A stretch of DNA of 55,516 nucleotides from Candidatus Liptonbacteria bacterium (GCA_016186635.1 JACPLI010000016.1:1-55516); one strand, 5' to 3'. Counted from the stretch's first letter, positions 37,346-47,500 are shown. Translations and numbers: made by a program. The notes: a model not told the origin generated them from the sequence alone.

Positions 37346-38239
37346 TCAGAACAATTTCACGGGTTCATACTTCTTTAGAATCGGCGAATGGGAAAACATC
37401 GCCTTCTCGCGAGGCCAGAGCTGCGCCAACTTCTCGGTATAACGGTAATCCTCATAGAACCGCACAATGCTGTCCGCTTTGTTCATCGCTTTCATGCGTT
37501 CCTTGATGCAGCGGACATTTTCCGGGTCAAGTTCCACGCCGACTGAATGGCGTTGCAGTTGCTGCGCCACCACAAGAGCAGTGCCAGTCCCCGCGAAGGG
37601 ATCGAAGATTGTATCGCCGACATTCGTAGAAGAGAGGATAATTCGCAGAAGGAGCGCAATCGGCGACTGTTGCTTATGAAGGCGTTCTCCGCTGTTCTTT
37701 CGCAGGGCTTCATCGCCGGCGAAATAACCCGCAGTCAGTTCACGAATGTCGTCCCACACGTCCGTCACATATACGCCTCTGTGCCGCTCATATTTGTAAT
37801 TCGCAGGAAGCGGCGGCGCAATGCGAAGGCGGTTGAATACGCGCGCCGATGGTCCTTTTGTCACAAACGCGATGACCTGATAATGTTTCCCGAACTTGCG
37901 GATACACGGCACCGCAGATGTTTTTTTCTTCCAAATGATAAGATTTTGAAGAGTCCACCCGGCATCGCGCAGGCACTGCAGAACAAAATCCGTATTTTTT
38001 TCCCGCTGCATAAAATAGAGCGCCCCACCGAGAGAAGTCAGCGAGAAAATTGCTTTGCACACCTGCTGCATCAACCCCCAATATTCCCCCGGGGGGAGGT
38101 TATCATCCCACGAGGCATACTCCTTACTCTGATTGAATGGCGGGTCGAGAAACGTTAAATCTACCGCATGCGGAATCTTTTTCTCTGAAAGCAGCGAGAT
38201 GCAGTCACCCTGCAAAATGGTGTTTGTGGGTCTATCCAT
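37346..38239 (-). CDS. Type II DNA methyltransferase, beta class
   Basis: A 297-residue S-adenosylmethionine-dependent amino-methyltransferase (N6-adenine or N4-cytosine). Catalytic motif IV DLTFLDPPFNQSKEYASWDD comes first (about residues 27-46) and the SAM-binding motif I IFDPFAGTGTALVVAQQLQR near residue 220, the beta-class order. The QQSPIALLLRIILSSTNVGD segment before it is the usual motif X. DPPF slightly favours adenine. It is the first gene of the restriction-modification pair. Promoter TGG-TAACAT lies 6 nt before the ATG, so methyltransferase mRNA is probably leaderless. Confidence 0.88.
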   Translation of the reverse strand: MDRPTNTILQGDCISLLSEKKIPHAVDLTFLDPPFNQSKEYASWDDNLPPGEYWGLMQQVCKAIFSLTSLGGALYFMQREKNTDFVLQCLRDAGWTLQNLIIWKKKTSAVPCIRKFGKHYQVIAFVTKGPSARVFNRLRIAPPLPANYKYERHRGVYVTDVWDDIRELTAGYFAGDEALRKNSGERLHKQQSPIALLLRIILSSTNVGDTIFDPFAGTGTALVVAQQLQRHSVGVELDPENVRCIKERMKAMNKADSIVRFYEDYRYTEKLAQLWPREKAMFSHSPILKKYEPVKLF

Positions 38240-38245
38240 GAAGGT

Positions 38246-38254
38246 ATGTTACCA
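38246..38254 (-). promoter_or_regulatory. Extended -10 of the methyltransferase gene
   Basis: TGG-TAACAT then 6 nt to the ATG at 38239. Confidence 0.45.
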
Positions 38255-38303
38255 CAGCGCAAATCCTACGAGAACTCTCGTCCCCTCATCGGCGCGCTTG
38301 CCT

Positions 38304-39527
38304 TCAATGATTCAAAAGCTTCAAAAGTTCCTCTTCGCTCACGAGTTCCGCTTTCTCCGAATCCCGCCGCTTCAACTCTATTTTCCCTTTCGTCTTGGGG
38401 CTCACGACCGCCCGCAGAGGGACGCCCAAAAGGTCCGCGTCAGTGAGCTTCTCCCCCGCAGAGCGCTCGGTCTCGTCATAGAGTACGTCTACCCCCCGCT
38501 TCTGTAAAGCAGAATAAAGCCCCGTTGCAGATGCGCCATTCAACTCGAGGAGATGCACGGAGAACGGCGCGATGGACGCGGGCCAAAGAATCCCCTTTTC
38601 GTCGTGGAACCGCTCCACCACGACGCCCATGAGCCGGGAAATGCCGATGCCGTAACAGCCCATAAGCACGTCGTGCATCGCGCCCTTCTCATCTTTGTAC
38701 TGGAGCCCGAAGGGCGCGGAATACTTCGTCTTGAGCTTAAAAATGTTTCCTACCTCGGCGCCCGTTTTCTCCTCGAGCTTCGCCCCGCCGCACGAGGGGC
38801 ACGTCGGCTGCTCCTTGATAATTTCTTTATTCACCGCCACGCGGCATTTCTCGCAAAGATACATCGTGTCCTCGCCCGAGGGAATGAGCGTCTGGAACTC
38901 ATGCGAATACTTCGAAAAACTGCCGCCCGAGGCGAACGTAAGCACGGTGTCGTCCCCAAGCCCCACGCGCGCGAATACGCGCGCATACGCCGCCTGCACT
39001 TTTTCATAGTACGCATCAAGGTCTGCATCGTCCCGATGGAACGAATACAAGTCCTTCATCAGAAACTCCCGCCCCCGAAGGAGTCCGGACTTCGCGCGTT
39101 TCTCATCGCGAAACTTCGTCTGAATCTGAAACACATAACGCGGCAAATCCTGGTAGGAGAAAATAAATTGCTGCGCCAAGGGCGCGATTACCTCCTCATG
39201 CGTGGGACCAAGCACGTAGTCGTTCTTCGAATAATGGCTCGTGAAGCGGAAGAGCGTGTCGTACGTTTCCCACCGTCCCGTCGTGCTCCAATTCGCTTTC
39301 GGATGAAGGACAGGAAGGGACAATTCCTCGCCGCCGATGCCCACCATTTCCTCCCGCACAATCGTTTCAATTTTCCGGAGCACGCGAAGCCCGAGCGGAA
39401 GGAATGAATATACCCCCGCCATAAGCTTCTGCACAAACCCGCCGCGCGCGAGAAGCTGGGCGTTCAGCGCCTCCTCGTCCTTCGGGGCGTTCCTGCGGGT
39501 TTTGGTGAAGAGTTGTGACTGTAACAT
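38304..39527 (-). CDS. proS: Prolyl-tRNA synthetase without the editing domain
   Basis: A 407-residue class II synthetase. N-terminal SQLFTKTRRNAPKDEEALNAQLL, motif 1 and 2 regions (VLGPTHEEVI, FRDEKRAKSGLLRGREFLMKDLYSFH), motif 3 GCYGIGISRLMGVVVE and the C-terminal anticodon domain. Bacterial ProRS has an editing insert of about 180 residues between SHEFQ and EVGxIFxLG that clears Ala-tRNA-Pro. Here that space holds only about 50 residues with two CxxC knuckles (CEKC and CPSC), a likely zinc ribbon. So misacylation by alanine or cysteine would not be edited by this enzyme. Confidence 0.93.
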   Translation of the reverse strand: MLQSQLFTKTRRNAPKDEEALNAQLLARGGFVQKLMAGVYSFLPLGLRVLRKIETIVREEMVGIGGEELSLPVLHPKANWSTTGRWETYDTLFRFTSHYSKNDYVLGPTHEEVIAPLAQQFIFSYQDLPRYVFQIQTKFRDEKRAKSGLLRGREFLMKDLYSFHRDDADLDAYYEKVQAAYARVFARVGLGDDTVLTFASGGSFSKYSHEFQTLIPSGEDTMYLCEKCRVAVNKEIIKEQPTCPSCGGAKLEEKTGAEVGNIFKLKTKYSAPFGLQYKDEKGAMHDVLMGCYGIGISRLMGVVVERFHDEKGILWPASIAPFSVHLLELNGASATGLYSALQKRGVDVLYDETERSAGEKLTDADLLGVPLRAVVSPKTKGKIELKRRDSEKAELVSEEELLKLLNH

Positions 39528-39568
39528 ACGAGCGCGTATATGGCAGAAGCATACCGCGAACGCGAAAA

Positions 39569-39605
39569 AGGCTCAACCTTGCCAGCGCCAAAGTTGAGCC
39601 TTTTT
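39569..39605. terminator. Terminator of the PKD-protein gene
   Basis: AAAAAGGCTCAAC and GTTGAGCCTTTT arms around an imperfect inner stem; T- or A-runs at both ends. Confidence 0.75.
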
Positions 39606-39621
39606 GCTTTCTGTTCCAACG

Positions 39622-42372
39622 CTAATTTCCGAACGCTACCATCGGGCCGCACTGGGTGGGGAGGTCACCCGAGGAAGCCCGCGCGCAGACCGCATAGTTT
39701 CCGGGCTCAAGCCCATTCGGCACTATCCACGCATACCCCCCGCCGTTCGGCACACTGTACACGTTTTTCGCAATCGGCGCGATGTCATCAAACGAGTACA
39801 CGCTGCGCTTAAGCACAAGGTCCACTGAAGTTACATTCGTTGTCCGCCAGAAAATCACCATCACCTCGCCAAACGCATACTTCGCGTCATAGGTCACGGA
39901 GTCCACCGACTTCGGGCCGGACGTGATTCTCTCTGCCGGCATGTTCGCCAAGGGGGAAATTCTTCCCAATACCGGCGGCGATTCCGGACCCACGTCCACC
40001 GCAACCGATGCGGACACCGGAGCCCCGCCTCCCACAGGCGAGCAAGTAATGGTGAACGTTTTTGCCGCGCTCACCGCGCCGGTCGAGACAGTTCCGTTCA
40101 CCGGAGAACCATTCGGCGGAAACGCAATCCCTTGGTTCAACGTGCACGTGCCGGGAATCATATTCATCGAACTCCACTCAAGCGGAGCGCTTGTGCCCTT
40201 TGGAATCGTCGCCGAGCCGAGCGCATTATTCGCCTTGAGCAAAATGCTCGGCGCCGCGAGCGCCGCCGCAACCGTGCTGCTGCAGTCCCCGTAGTTATTC
40301 GGGTTGCACAGCTTGAGCCGCATGCCCTCCGCGGCGTACCCAAAGGCGAGCCGCGCCTCCTTATTCGTGCCGTTTTCCCACAGCACGCCGAGCACCGCGT
40401 TCGTCGCGTCCGAAACCACATGCGCGGACGTATTCGCCGGCGTGGACTTCGAGTAGACCACCCGCACCACCCCGTTTTCAATCACCGCCGAGGAGAGCGA
40501 GAGCGGGCCGGTTGGCACGGCAGCCGGCGGCTGCACGGGCGGCACTGCCGCAGGAGACGTTCGCGCCGGAGAAACCACAACACCTTTTGTTGTCCGTGCC
40601 GTCGCGCCCTTGTCGTCAGTTGCGGTGAAGGTGATTGTGTAATTGCCCGCCGCCCCATACGCGTGCTCGAAGGTAAAGAAACTCGAGGCGCCTGCACCCG
40701 TCGCGCGGTGGCTTCCTCTGCGTATGGGAGTGCCGTCGCCCCAATCCGCCGCGTAAGAAAGCGCCACGCCGTCCGGGTCCTTTGCGAACGCAAGCCACGT
40801 CATTGTTGAGCCCGCGGGAAACGGAATGGCGTCATTCGTTGTCACGCGGTCAAAGCTCGGCGCTTCATTGCTTTGAGAAACCGCGACGCGCACCGTGGCG
40901 GAATCAGAATTGCTCCGGTTCTGCGCGTCGTAGCACGTGACGGAATACGCGCCGCTCTCCGCAACTGCGGCTTCGTACTGCCCCGACGTACCCGCGCCGA
41001 TATTCTTCCCCGAGAGAAGTCCGCTTCCCTCGCATCGCGCCGCATTCCCAGAGGAACTCCAATTGAACTTCACTTTTTCACCGGAAGGAACCGCAACCTC
41101 TTTCGCCCCGTTCACATACAACGCAACGAGGATTTCTGCACTCGGGACCGGCGCAGGCGCCGGAGCGGGTACGGGTGCCGGAACCGATACAGGAGGGGGT
41201 GGAGAAACGGGCACCTGCGGCGCCGCGTAGGTTTGATTTGAAAAACTCGCGTCCGGCGCCGGCGCCCTCACGGTAATCGCAACTGACTTGCTCGCGCTTC
41301 TGTTCATCGCATCGTAACAGCTCGCCGCATAGTTCCCGCTTTGGCTTATCACCACATTATGCCGTCCGGAAGTGCCCGTGCCGGCAAGCGCGAAGTTTGT
41401 AAAGCACCCGGTGGCATTCGTCGCACTCCACGAGAATGCAACCGAGGCGCCCGTCGCCACAGTAAGCTTGTCCGCCGCCGTGCCATTCACAGTGAATGTA
41501 ACCGTGGGGCCTGCTGCAGGCGGCGTAACCGTGCCTCCCGTCACGTTTACCGCCACCGACGCTCTGCTGGGTTGGCCCGCGAGGTCAAAGCACGTGATGT
41601 AATACGGACCGCTCTCGGTCGCCGGTGTGGTATAAGAACCCCTTGTGCCCGCATCATTCGTGGCGCCTCGCCCGAGCGGCTCGGTCAAAAGGCAGTTCTT
41701 GATGTCAGACGCGGTGCTCCAAACAAACGAGAGCGGCATCCCTCGCGCAACGGTGGCCGAACTCGCCGAGCCGTTCACGCGAAGCTCTACCTTGCCGCCG
41801 GAGCCGGAAGGCGCGCCGGGCACCACGGTGAATGCGGCATCGCTCCAATCCTGCACCGATTCCATCCCCACCGCCTCCACGCGGAGCGCGTACTGCCCTG
41901 AGAACGATGCAGGTACGTTCCACTCGTAGGATGTGCCGGTGATGCCGGTTGCAATCAATCCCTCCGCGCTGGTCCCGCTGTACCAGAGCGCGAACGTCTT
42001 TCCCGCAAGATTCATGGCCGTCCACCATACGGTGTACGCCTGCCCCGCGGTAAGCGTCTCACCCGAAGCGGGTGCCCGAAGCGCGAGAGAAGGCAAAGAG
42101 TGGAGTGTGATGCTCCGCGCGCGCACAATCTCCTCCGCAAGCTTCCGTGCGGTACCCGTGAACTCGTTACATTGCGCGATAAGCCCCTCAATCCGCGCGC
42201 TTCCCCGCACACCCGCTTGTTCCGCGCGCGCCGCAAGCTCGGTACATCCAAACACCCGCGCAGGCGCCGACTGCGCCAATGAAACCGAGGGGTTCTCACT
42301 AAGGAAAACGGCAACCGCAACAATGCCGACCGCGGTGCGTGCGGCAACCCTCCCCATAGCAGATATGTTCAT
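39622..42372 (-). CDS. Large secreted protein with Ig-like repeats and a PKD domain
   Basis: A 916-residue exported protein. Signal peptide VGIVAVAVFLSENPSVSLAQS. Then a domain with SGETLTAGQAYTVWWT and SGQYALRVEAVG, at least three related Ig-like repeats of about 90 residues each with a pair of cysteines (for example SFVWSTASDIKNCLL then YYITCFDLAGQ; AFSWSATNATGCF then YAASCYDAMNR; KFNWSSSGNAARCEG then YSVTCYDAQNR), a PKD domain (WLAFAKDPDGVALSYAADWGDG, FEHAYGAAGNYTITFTATDD) and further beta domains. The frame is open 219 codons farther upstream but that part lies over the divergent glycosyltransferase and has no signal-like N-terminus. Likely a surface or adhesion protein. Confidence 0.8.
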   Translation of the reverse strand: MNISAMGRVAARTAVGIVAVAVFLSENPSVSLAQSAPARVFGCTELAARAEQAGVRGSARIEGLIAQCNEFTGTARKLAEEIVRARSITLHSLPSLALRAPASGETLTAGQAYTVWWTAMNLAGKTFALWYSGTSAEGLIATGITGTSYEWNVPASFSGQYALRVEAVGMESVQDWSDAAFTVVPGAPSGSGGKVELRVNGSASSATVARGMPLSFVWSTASDIKNCLLTEPLGRGATNDAGTRGSYTTPATESGPYYITCFDLAGQPSRASVAVNVTGGTVTPPAAGPTVTFTVNGTAADKLTVATGASVAFSWSATNATGCFTNFALAGTGTSGRHNVVISQSGNYAASCYDAMNRSASKSVAITVRAPAPDASFSNQTYAAPQVPVSPPPPVSVPAPVPAPAPAPVPSAEILVALYVNGAKEVAVPSGEKVKFNWSSSGNAARCEGSGLLSGKNIGAGTSGQYEAAVAESGAYSVTCYDAQNRSNSDSATVRVAVSQSNEAPSFDRVTTNDAIPFPAGSTMTWLAFAKDPDGVALSYAADWGDGTPIRRGSHRATGAGASSFFTFEHAYGAAGNYTITFTATDDKGATARTTKGVVVSPARTSPAAVPPVQPPAAVPTGPLSLSSAVIENGVVRVVYSKSTPANTSAHVVSDATNAVLGVLWENGTNKEARLAFGYAAEGMRLKLCNPNNYGDCSSTVAAALAAPSILLKANNALGSATIPKGTSAPLEWSSMNMIPGTCTLNQGIAFPPNGSPVNGTVSTGAVSAAKTFTITCSPVGGGAPVSASVAVDVGPESPPVLGRISPLANMPAERITSGPKSVDSVTYDAKYAFGEVMVIFWRTTNVTSVDLVLKRSVYSFDDIAPIAKNVYSVPNGGGYAWIVPNGLEPGNYAVCARASSGDLPTQCGPMVAFGN

Positions 42373-42431
42373 AATATATGGAGTATATACTCTTCCTCCA
42401 ACCGCGCAATGAATGATATGCACATGAACTC

Positions 42432-42440
42432 TGGTATACT
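42432..42440 (+). promoter_or_regulatory. Extended -10 of the GT2 gene, leaderless
   Basis: TGG-TATACT then 7 nt to the ATG at 42448. It lies downstream of the longer possible start at 42409. Confidence 0.55.
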
Positions 42441-42447
42441 GACACCG

Positions 42448-43185
42448 ATGTATGAAAAAAGTGCGGTGGTGATACCCACATATAATGAGAAGGACTGCAT
42501 CGAAACCCTCCTCGCGACAGTAAGAACAAAGTATCCCGCGCTCCGGATTGTGGTGGTAGACGACAACTCTCCCGACGGCACGGGAAACATGGTGGACTCG
42601 CTCGCGCGCCGCTTCGGAGGAATTACCCTCATCTCCCGTCCAAAAAAGCGAGGCATCGCGTCGGCGTACACCGCCGCATTCACGGAGATTCTCAAGAGCC
42701 GAAGCATCGAATACCTCCTCACGATGGACGCGGATTTTTCCCATAACCCGGATGACATCCCGCGGCTCCTCGCCGCGCTCGAGAAGGGAAACGACCTCGC
42801 GATAGGGTCGCGCTACGTGAAAAATGGGCGAACCGAGAACTGGGGACTGTGGAGACGGGTGTTGAGTATATGCGGCAACCTCTATGCAAGAATCATCGCC
42901 GGCGTGCCGATGAAAGACCTCACTACGGGGTTCGTCGCATATCGGCGGCGCATCATCGAACACATCCTTGCGAAAGGCATACGGCACCAAGGGTATGTGT
43001 GCCAAGTAGAGATGAAATTTCTTGCGCACAAAATCGGCGCCAAACTCGCAGAGGTGCCCATCATATTTCGAGAACGGGAAAGGGGGACTTCAAAGATGAG
43101 CGGCGCCATCATCGCAGAAGGCATCGCCGCGCCGTGGCGATTGCGGTTTCGCAGGCAATTCGGCGGTGCGCGAGTGGTACAATAA
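42448..43185 (+). CDS. Polyprenyl-phosphate mannosyltransferase-like GT2
   Basis: A 245-residue family 2 glycosyltransferase of the DPM1 type, which loads mannose or another hexose from a nucleotide sugar on polyprenyl phosphate. Motifs: VVIPTYNEKDCIETLL, IVVVDDNSPDGTGNMV, the DAD metal motif in LTMDADFSHNPDDIP, GSRYVKNG and TTGFVAYRR. No membrane helices. The start MYEKSAVVIPTYNE fits the family and sits 7 nt after an extended -10. It is followed at once by a GT-C membrane transferase whose -10 box lies in this gene's last codons; the pair would make and use a lipid-linked sugar. Confidence 0.88.
   Translation: MYEKSAVVIPTYNEKDCIETLLATVRTKYPALRIVVVDDNSPDGTGNMVDSLARRFGGITLISRPKKRGIASAYTAAFTEILKSRSIEYLLTMDADFSHNPDDIPRLLAALEKGNDLAIGSRYVKNGRTENWGLWRRVLSICGNLYARIIAGVPMKDLTTGFVAYRRRIIEHILAKGIRHQGYVCQVEMKFLAHKIGAKLAEVPIIFRERERGTSKMSGAIIAEGIAAPWRLRFRRQFGGARVVQ
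43175..43183 (+). promoter_or_regulatory. Internal extended -10 for the GT-C gene
   Basis: TGG-TACAAT at the very end of the GT2 gene, 6 nt before the ATG at 43190. Its last T is the first base of the GT2 TAA stop. Confidence 0.5.
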
Positions 43186-43189
43186 TGCG

Positions 43190-44569
43190 ATGCACCACGC
43201 GAAGGGATGGCTTGTGCTTATAGGAACGGGCGTTGCCTTCGGAGCCATCCTGCTCGCGCAGCAAACCCTGCTCAACCCCTTCGATTTCCAAATCGCGCGC
43301 CAGCCGCTCTCGGAGGAGAGTCTTGCGTGGGCGAGCTACCTGGCGCACACGTTCTTCCCCGCGGTGTTCGCAAGTCTGCTCCTGTGGTACTGGCTCGTGT
43401 GTGCGCGCATCGGCGCGCTCCCGCAAAAAACGGTGCGGGTATGGATTGTCGTCTTTTTCCTCATATTCTCCGCCATTGCGGTTGCCACAAGCCCCACAAA
43501 ATCCCAAGACGTGTACTGGAACCTGCTCCTTGCGAAGGGATGGGTGGTGGAACACTTGAACCCCTACCTCACCGCCCCCGATATGCTCCGCGGCGACCCG
43601 TGGTTCGCGCCCTATATCAATTGGACGCATCTCCCCATGATGTACGGACCCCTGTGGACATACCTCATCGCGGGCGCCGTCTACGTGGGGCAATCCCTTG
43701 CCGCCTCGCTTTTCCTCATGAAGCTCGCCGCCTTCGCTTCCCTTCTTCTCTCCGGCTATGCGCTCTGGCGCATCATGGCGCTCCACCGCATGGCTGACGG
43801 GGCGAAAAACGCCGTGCTCCTTCTTCTCGCATGGAATCCGGCGGTGCTCCAACTGCTCGTCATGGATGCGCATAATGATTTTCTCATCGTCCCTTCCATC
43901 CTCTTCAGCTACCTTTTTTTCAAGCAGGAAAAGTACGCGGCGAGCGCGCTGCTCCTCCTCCTCGGAGGATTCGTGAAGTATGTGCCCTTCTTCCTTCTTC
44001 CTATCCCTCTTTTTTACCTTCTCTTCCGCAATAATGCGCCGTGGCTCAAAAAATGCGCGCAGTTTGGAGGAGTGTTGCTTGGCGCAGCCGGGCTTGCCGC
44101 GCTTCTTTACGCCCCGTTCGGCGGCATCAGTGCGAGCATCGCCGCCGCGGGCAATGCCGTCGTGCCCGGCACCACGGACGCCTCCCTCTTCCCCACCATG
44201 GCACTCGCCACCACGCTGGGACTCGAACTGCCCGCCATCAGAGCCATGGGGATTTTAGCAGGAGTCTTCGTACTGTTATGGTTCGTCTTCCGCAACAAGC
44301 CGCTCCTCGCCTACACATTCCCGTTCCTTGCAATTTTTATCTTCGGCACGCCGTGGTTCCTGCCGTGGTATGCGCTCTGGATATTCCCGCTTCTCGCGCT
44401 CATTTTTCCCGTTTCTCTCATGCTTCTCCTCTCCGTATTTCTCATTCTCATTCCGAGTCCATTCTCCCCCCTCACTGCCTCGTATCTCTTCGCATCCCTC
44501 TATATCGCATGGAAACTGCTGTTTCCCCTAGAACGAGCCGCGGAGAAGCTGGAGCAGGGACTGCATTGA
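43190..44569 (+). CDS. GT-C membrane glycosyltransferase (polyprenyl-phosphate-mannose-dependent type)
   Basis: A 459-residue multi-pass membrane enzyme with about 12 helices. Early loop with SPTKSQDVYWNLLLAKGWV and NPYLTAPDML, then NWTHLPMMYGPLWTYL: the acidic loop and YGPLW motif resemble MptA/MptB-like alpha-mannosyltransferases that use polyprenyl-phosphate sugars. The start at 43190 (MHHAKGWLVL) is chosen over an upstream GTG because of the -10 spacing. It directly follows the GT2 that could make its donor. Its last 42 bp overlap, tail to tail, the 3' end of the large secreted protein gene on the other strand. Confidence 0.8.
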   Translation: MHHAKGWLVLIGTGVAFGAILLAQQTLLNPFDFQIARQPLSEESLAWASYLAHTFFPAVFASLLLWYWLVCARIGALPQKTVRVWIVVFFLIFSAIAVATSPTKSQDVYWNLLLAKGWVVEHLNPYLTAPDMLRGDPWFAPYINWTHLPMMYGPLWTYLIAGAVYVGQSLAASLFLMKLAAFASLLLSGYALWRIMALHRMADGAKNAVLLLLAWNPAVLQLLVMDAHNDFLIVPSILFSYLFFKQEKYAASALLLLLGGFVKYVPFFLLPIPLFYLLFRNNAPWLKKCAQFGGVLLGAAGLAALLYAPFGGISASIAAAGNAVVPGTTDASLFPTMALATTLGLELPAIRAMGILAGVFVLLWFVFRNKPLLAYTFPFLAIFIFGTPWFLPWYALWIFPLLALIFPVSLMLLLSVFLILIPSPFSPLTASYLFASLYIAWKLLFPLERAAEKLEQGLH

Positions 44570-47500
44570 TTCGAGAATAGAACCAAGCTGCGGCGCGCGG
44601 CCCGCGTTATACGTCTGGCTCGAAGCGCTGCCGCCCGTGCACGTATACGTCGGATTTGAAGCGCCGCCAAACGTACATGTTTGACCCGCAGGACAGGTGC
44701 CGAAGAACTTCCCGCCCTGGTCGCCGCAAAGACCAGTGAACGTCTGCGTCGGCGCATAGGTGGTGCCGGTGTATGAGGTCTGGCCGGTTGAGGGCGCGTA
44801 GGTGGTGCCGGTGTAGGTAGTCCCGCCAGTTGTGGGTGCATAGGTCGTGCCGGTGTAGGTGGTGCCACCCGTGGTTGGCGCATAGGTGGTGCCGGTGTAG
44901 ACGGTCTGACCGGTTGAGGGCGCGTAGGTGGTGCCGGTGTAGGTAGTCCCGCCAGTTGTGGGTGCATAGGTCGTGCCGGTGTAGGTGGTGCCACCCGTGG
45001 TTGGCGCATAGGTGGTGCCGGTGTAGGTGGTGCCACCCGTGGTGGGCGCATAGGTGGTGCCGGTGTAGACGGTCTGACCGGTTGAGGGCGCATAGGTGGT
45101 GCCGGTGTAGGTAGTCCGCGAATCCTGCCCGACTTGCACCGTGACTGACTCGCTCGCAGAATTCCCCGACGCATCCACACACTTCACCGTGTAGGTCTTG
45201 GTTGCGATGAGCGCCCCCGTGGTGTAGCTCCCCGACGACTGGATGAACGAGTTCCACGGCGCACTGCACGAGTACGCAGCCGCAGGGAATGTCAACGAAA
45301 TCTCCGAGGACTCATTCGCCGGAACCACTGGAGGATTCGCGCGGAGCACGGGAGAAAGCGCGCCTGCTCCACCGCTGCCGCCAGTCGCTTGCCCCGGCTG
45401 CGCAGTGCCTGCGCCGCCTCCCGTCGCGGGCGCGGTTCCCGCCCCAGTCCCACCAGTGCTGTCTCCACCGGGAAACGCAGGAGCAGGTTGCGCCCAAGGA
45501 GGCGGCAACGCGGTCGTTCCCTGCGTCTGACCGGTCGCCGGTGCCGGCCGGCTTGCCGTGTTAATGATGGTGAAGTAGGAATCACTAATATCTGAAACCG
45601 CATCATCACCTAAAATACTGGGGGTTACGTCCATATTTACCTTTACCCTATAGTCACTGTCTGCAGTGAGAGTGCCAAAAACTGAACTAGGAGCGATAGT
45701 CCACGCTATTCCATTCTCGGTGAACGGACCATCCCATCGGTACACCACATCATTTCCCTTAAAGAGTTGGACTGTATACACCGCCGAACTGGGGTAGTTA
45801 GAGTTCCAGCTAATTTTTTGCGTTGATCCAATCTGCCATACCTCCCCTCCATTCGGCGAAAGGACGGTGATGGAGGGTTGGGCGGAAGATTTGACAGTCA
45901 TCACCGACAGAGAGGGAAGAACAGTCGAGAGAGAATGAGTGGTGCCACCACCAACCACCCCTGTGACCGAAAGCTGGATGGTAGTCCCGTCTTGGATACG
46001 CGGCGATACCGTCCCGTAGATGTAGAGTATGTTCTTGCCCTCGCGTAACGGAATGTTCGCATTCCAAAATCGTATCGGGTATCGTCCAGAAACATATGAA
46101 GTGTCCGCTCGGGCAATATTTCGATCAGGTAGTGAACCGTTCTGCAATAGCACGTTGCTCAACACATCACTGTTCGACTGGCTTAGCCCAGCACTCGCAT
46201 CACCATTCAAACTGAACTTGAGATCAATGCTCGAAAGCGAGGTAGCGCCGCCAGTTACCGTAACCTCAATTGTCCCCAAAGGACGCTCCGGCACCCCTGC
46301 TTGTATGTTCTGCGACGGGAACATTAAAGAATTAGCAAAGGTGATGGAGGGCTGGGTGGTTTGCGATGAAACCACGTTCACCGTAACTGTATTGGAACGA
46401 TATTGCTGGCCACCTTTATAGATGACGACATAAAATTGGCTTGAACCGACAACTCTGGCGGTGCATGTCATCACCCATTCCGATGTTGGCAACCCTTCAT
46501 TATTGCCGCAATTGTTGTTGTTCCCGAAGGTCCGGTCAAAGAAATACGCCCGAGAATAGCCGATTGAATCTACTGTATTTGCGCCAAAGTTATACGGCAG
46601 TCCCTGGAGATTCTGTGGCGTACCAGAAATCTGAAAAGTGCTGCCAATAGGCACATTAAGAACTGAATCACTGCTCTTTTCTCCGGATGAAACAGATAGA
46701 CGAATGGACGGCGGCGTCGAGGTGGAAACGCCACCACTCAACGTCCGCACGACGGTAACGGAGTTGCTCCGCGACGAACCGAGCGAAACCGTTGCACGAT
46801 TGTTGGACGTTGCGCCCACCGCCCAGAATGAATCATCTTTCACGACATCGAAGTAGTGAACGCTGTTGTCTTTTACTGCGTTCGCGGCATACGACGCCAC
46901 GTCACCCTTCAACACAAGCGTGATAGAACCACCCTTCGGAATCTTTGGTGACGACGAGAAGTGGAAATCGTAGTAATAAATTCCACCAGTGCCTAATGCG
47001 GCTCCCGCCGTCGCAAGCGCGACGTTCGGATTGTCTGCCGAATAAAGCGTGAGGCGCGAGAATCCCGACGTCAAACCGACACCATCCACAAGCTGCTGCA
47101 CTCTGAAGTCGCTCATAATCGCGTCCTCCACGTTCGTTGTTTCGGTGAACCGCCACGCCGCGAGCGTCACATTCGTCGAACCCATCGCCACTTGCCGCGC
47201 GGGCGGCGAGAGCGCGCTGTCCAAACTCACTTGTACCGTCGCCTGACTTGAAACTTCCCCCGGCTTGATAATCTGGGCTACACCGAGTGTCACGCTCTGC
47301 CGCCAGGTCGCAACCAAAACTCCTCGCTGATAGAGCTCGATAACAATCGTGTTCTCCCCAGAAACCGCCCAAAATGGGGATGACCATCTCGCCGTCACCA
47401 CTTGTCCCCTGCCAGGGGCGAGCGAAGAATAGGAACTACCTCCCATATCCCAGTTATTCGTGGCATTTTTTGTCTTGATTTCCCATGGTCCCGCATCTGC

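Noticed and set aside
42373-43029. 219-codon N-terminal extension of the PKD protein
   Set aside because: It overlaps the GT2 gene on the other strand and puts the signal peptide in the middle of the chain; ATG 42372 is a better start.
44735-45118. CRISPR-like array
   Set aside because: Repeats are contiguous, in frame and without unique spacers; they code for 14-residue protein repeats.
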